Notes under the pieces: generated by a model
Database searches by the model: none
The model's input: only the letters and a program-made list of their open reading frames with translations
What the model was told of the DNA's origin: nothing
From: Chloroflexota bacterium
Lineage (GTDB): Bacteria > Chloroflexota > Anaerolineae > Anaerolineales > Anaerolineaceae
Direction: 5' to 3'
Assembly (NCBI GenBank): GCA_023434145.1
Contig: JAEYTI010000072.1
Span: 1 to 13,881, forward strand
Length of the DNA stretch: 13,881 nucleotides
Shown here: positions 13,482-13,881 of the stretch, piece after piece
Layout: each line of letters begins with the position of its first letter
Numbering within the stretch: position 1 is the stretch's first letter
Position numbers and translations under genes: made by a program

Positions 13482-13881
13482 AGGTTCTCCTCCGAGAGAA
13501 GTGAAAAATAGGATCGACTTTCTTACGCTGAGCGAATGGGTCGGTGGTATTTTCAGCCTTCCAATCCTCCTTTAGAACTTTCGGTGATCCACGATCAGGT
13601 GCAGCATGGATTCCGCCGGCATTCAACGGATCAGAGATACCAATAAATGATGTTATATAAACCGATAAGGGATTTGGGGGACCGAAGCCGAACGGCTCCA
13701 TGTGACGGCTAAATTCTAGCAAAATTAGAAGCCAGAAAGAACAACAAAACCCCCAACAAGATTAGGGGATTCCCCTTAATTTCTCATAGGAATAGTGTTT
13801 TGTAGCGTTTTCGCCCAGGCAGGGGGTACTTCTAAGTTGGTTCGTTGGTGGGTTGGGGGCGGGGAAAATAGTTTACCAGCC
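13482..13881 (-). promoter_or_regulatory. Noncoding leader and promoter region of the chvE operon
   Basis: No credible gene is seen in these 400 bases. On the minus strand TAGAAT (13718-13713) is a possible -10, but its -35 is poor. It sits inside GCTA-AATTC-TAGC (13708-13720), a possible operator. Just downstream AGCCG-TT-CGGCT (13697-13686) can form a hairpin. TGATC-CAC-GATCA lies at 13585-13597. AAAGGAGG (13573-13566) is a strong Shine-Dalgarno match 85 bases before the chvE ATG, with no usable start codon after it. The real ribosome binding site is near 13490. Each site is weak on its own. Confidence 0.35.

Noticed and set aside
13751..13790. Terminator-like AGGGG-ATT-CCCCT hairpin near the right edge
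   Set aside because: The stem is only five pairs, and no gene in the window ends into it, so no transcript for it to terminate is visible.
13800..13813. LacI-type operator resembling TGnAAnCGnTTnCA
   Set aside because: About seven of ten consensus bases match on the minus strand; too weak and far from the likely promoter.

Overview
The window looks like a carbohydrate-uptake region of a Chloroflexota bacterium, probably Anaerolineae. Three things suggest this: lipoprotein solute-binding proteins, one with a Val/Glu/Arg/Thr-repeat linker after the lipid cysteine; GC-rich genes with clear AGGAGG-type ribosome binding sites; and two sugar ABC operons packed together. No rRNA or marker gene is present, so the placement is inference from style.

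Positions 1-1498 (minus): the first codons of an unidentified gene running off the left edge, preceded by a GH32 beta-fructosidase-like gene. A divergent promoter region lies at 1499-1834. Positions 1835-7545 (plus): a CUT1-type sugar importer (lipoprotein binding protein and two permeases, no ATPase), a GH43-family lipoprotein glycosidase and a ROK-family sugar kinase. Together these could clip, import and phosphorylate an oligosaccharide, with GH32 hydrolysing beta-fructosides in the cytoplasm. The actual substrate is not proven by sequence.

Positions 7550-13481 (minus): a CUT2-type monosaccharide importer of the ChvE-MmsA(GguA)-MmsB(GguB) kind. It is followed by a gene encoding a sugar-type ABC ATPase domain fused to a complete cytoplasmic HisKA_3/HATPase histidine kinase. 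The ABC half keeps Walker A but has changes at the catalytic Glu and switch His. I infer that it reads the state of the transporter and signals through the kinase. No response regulator lies in the window.

The two gaps in the minus operon hold unusual palindromes. One is a perfect 36-bp-arm inverted repeat just upstream of the ABC-kinase gene. The other is a related ~85-bp imperfect palindrome upstream of mmsA, bordered by exact TCTTAGT direct repeats like a target-site duplication. Two further strong hairpins stand between chvE and mmsA. The right 400 bases are the noncoding leader of the chvE operon.

The best candidates for something new are the ABC-kinase fusion and the palindrome pair inside its operon. 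The GH32 protein with Asn in place of the expected acid/base Glu also merits a look.
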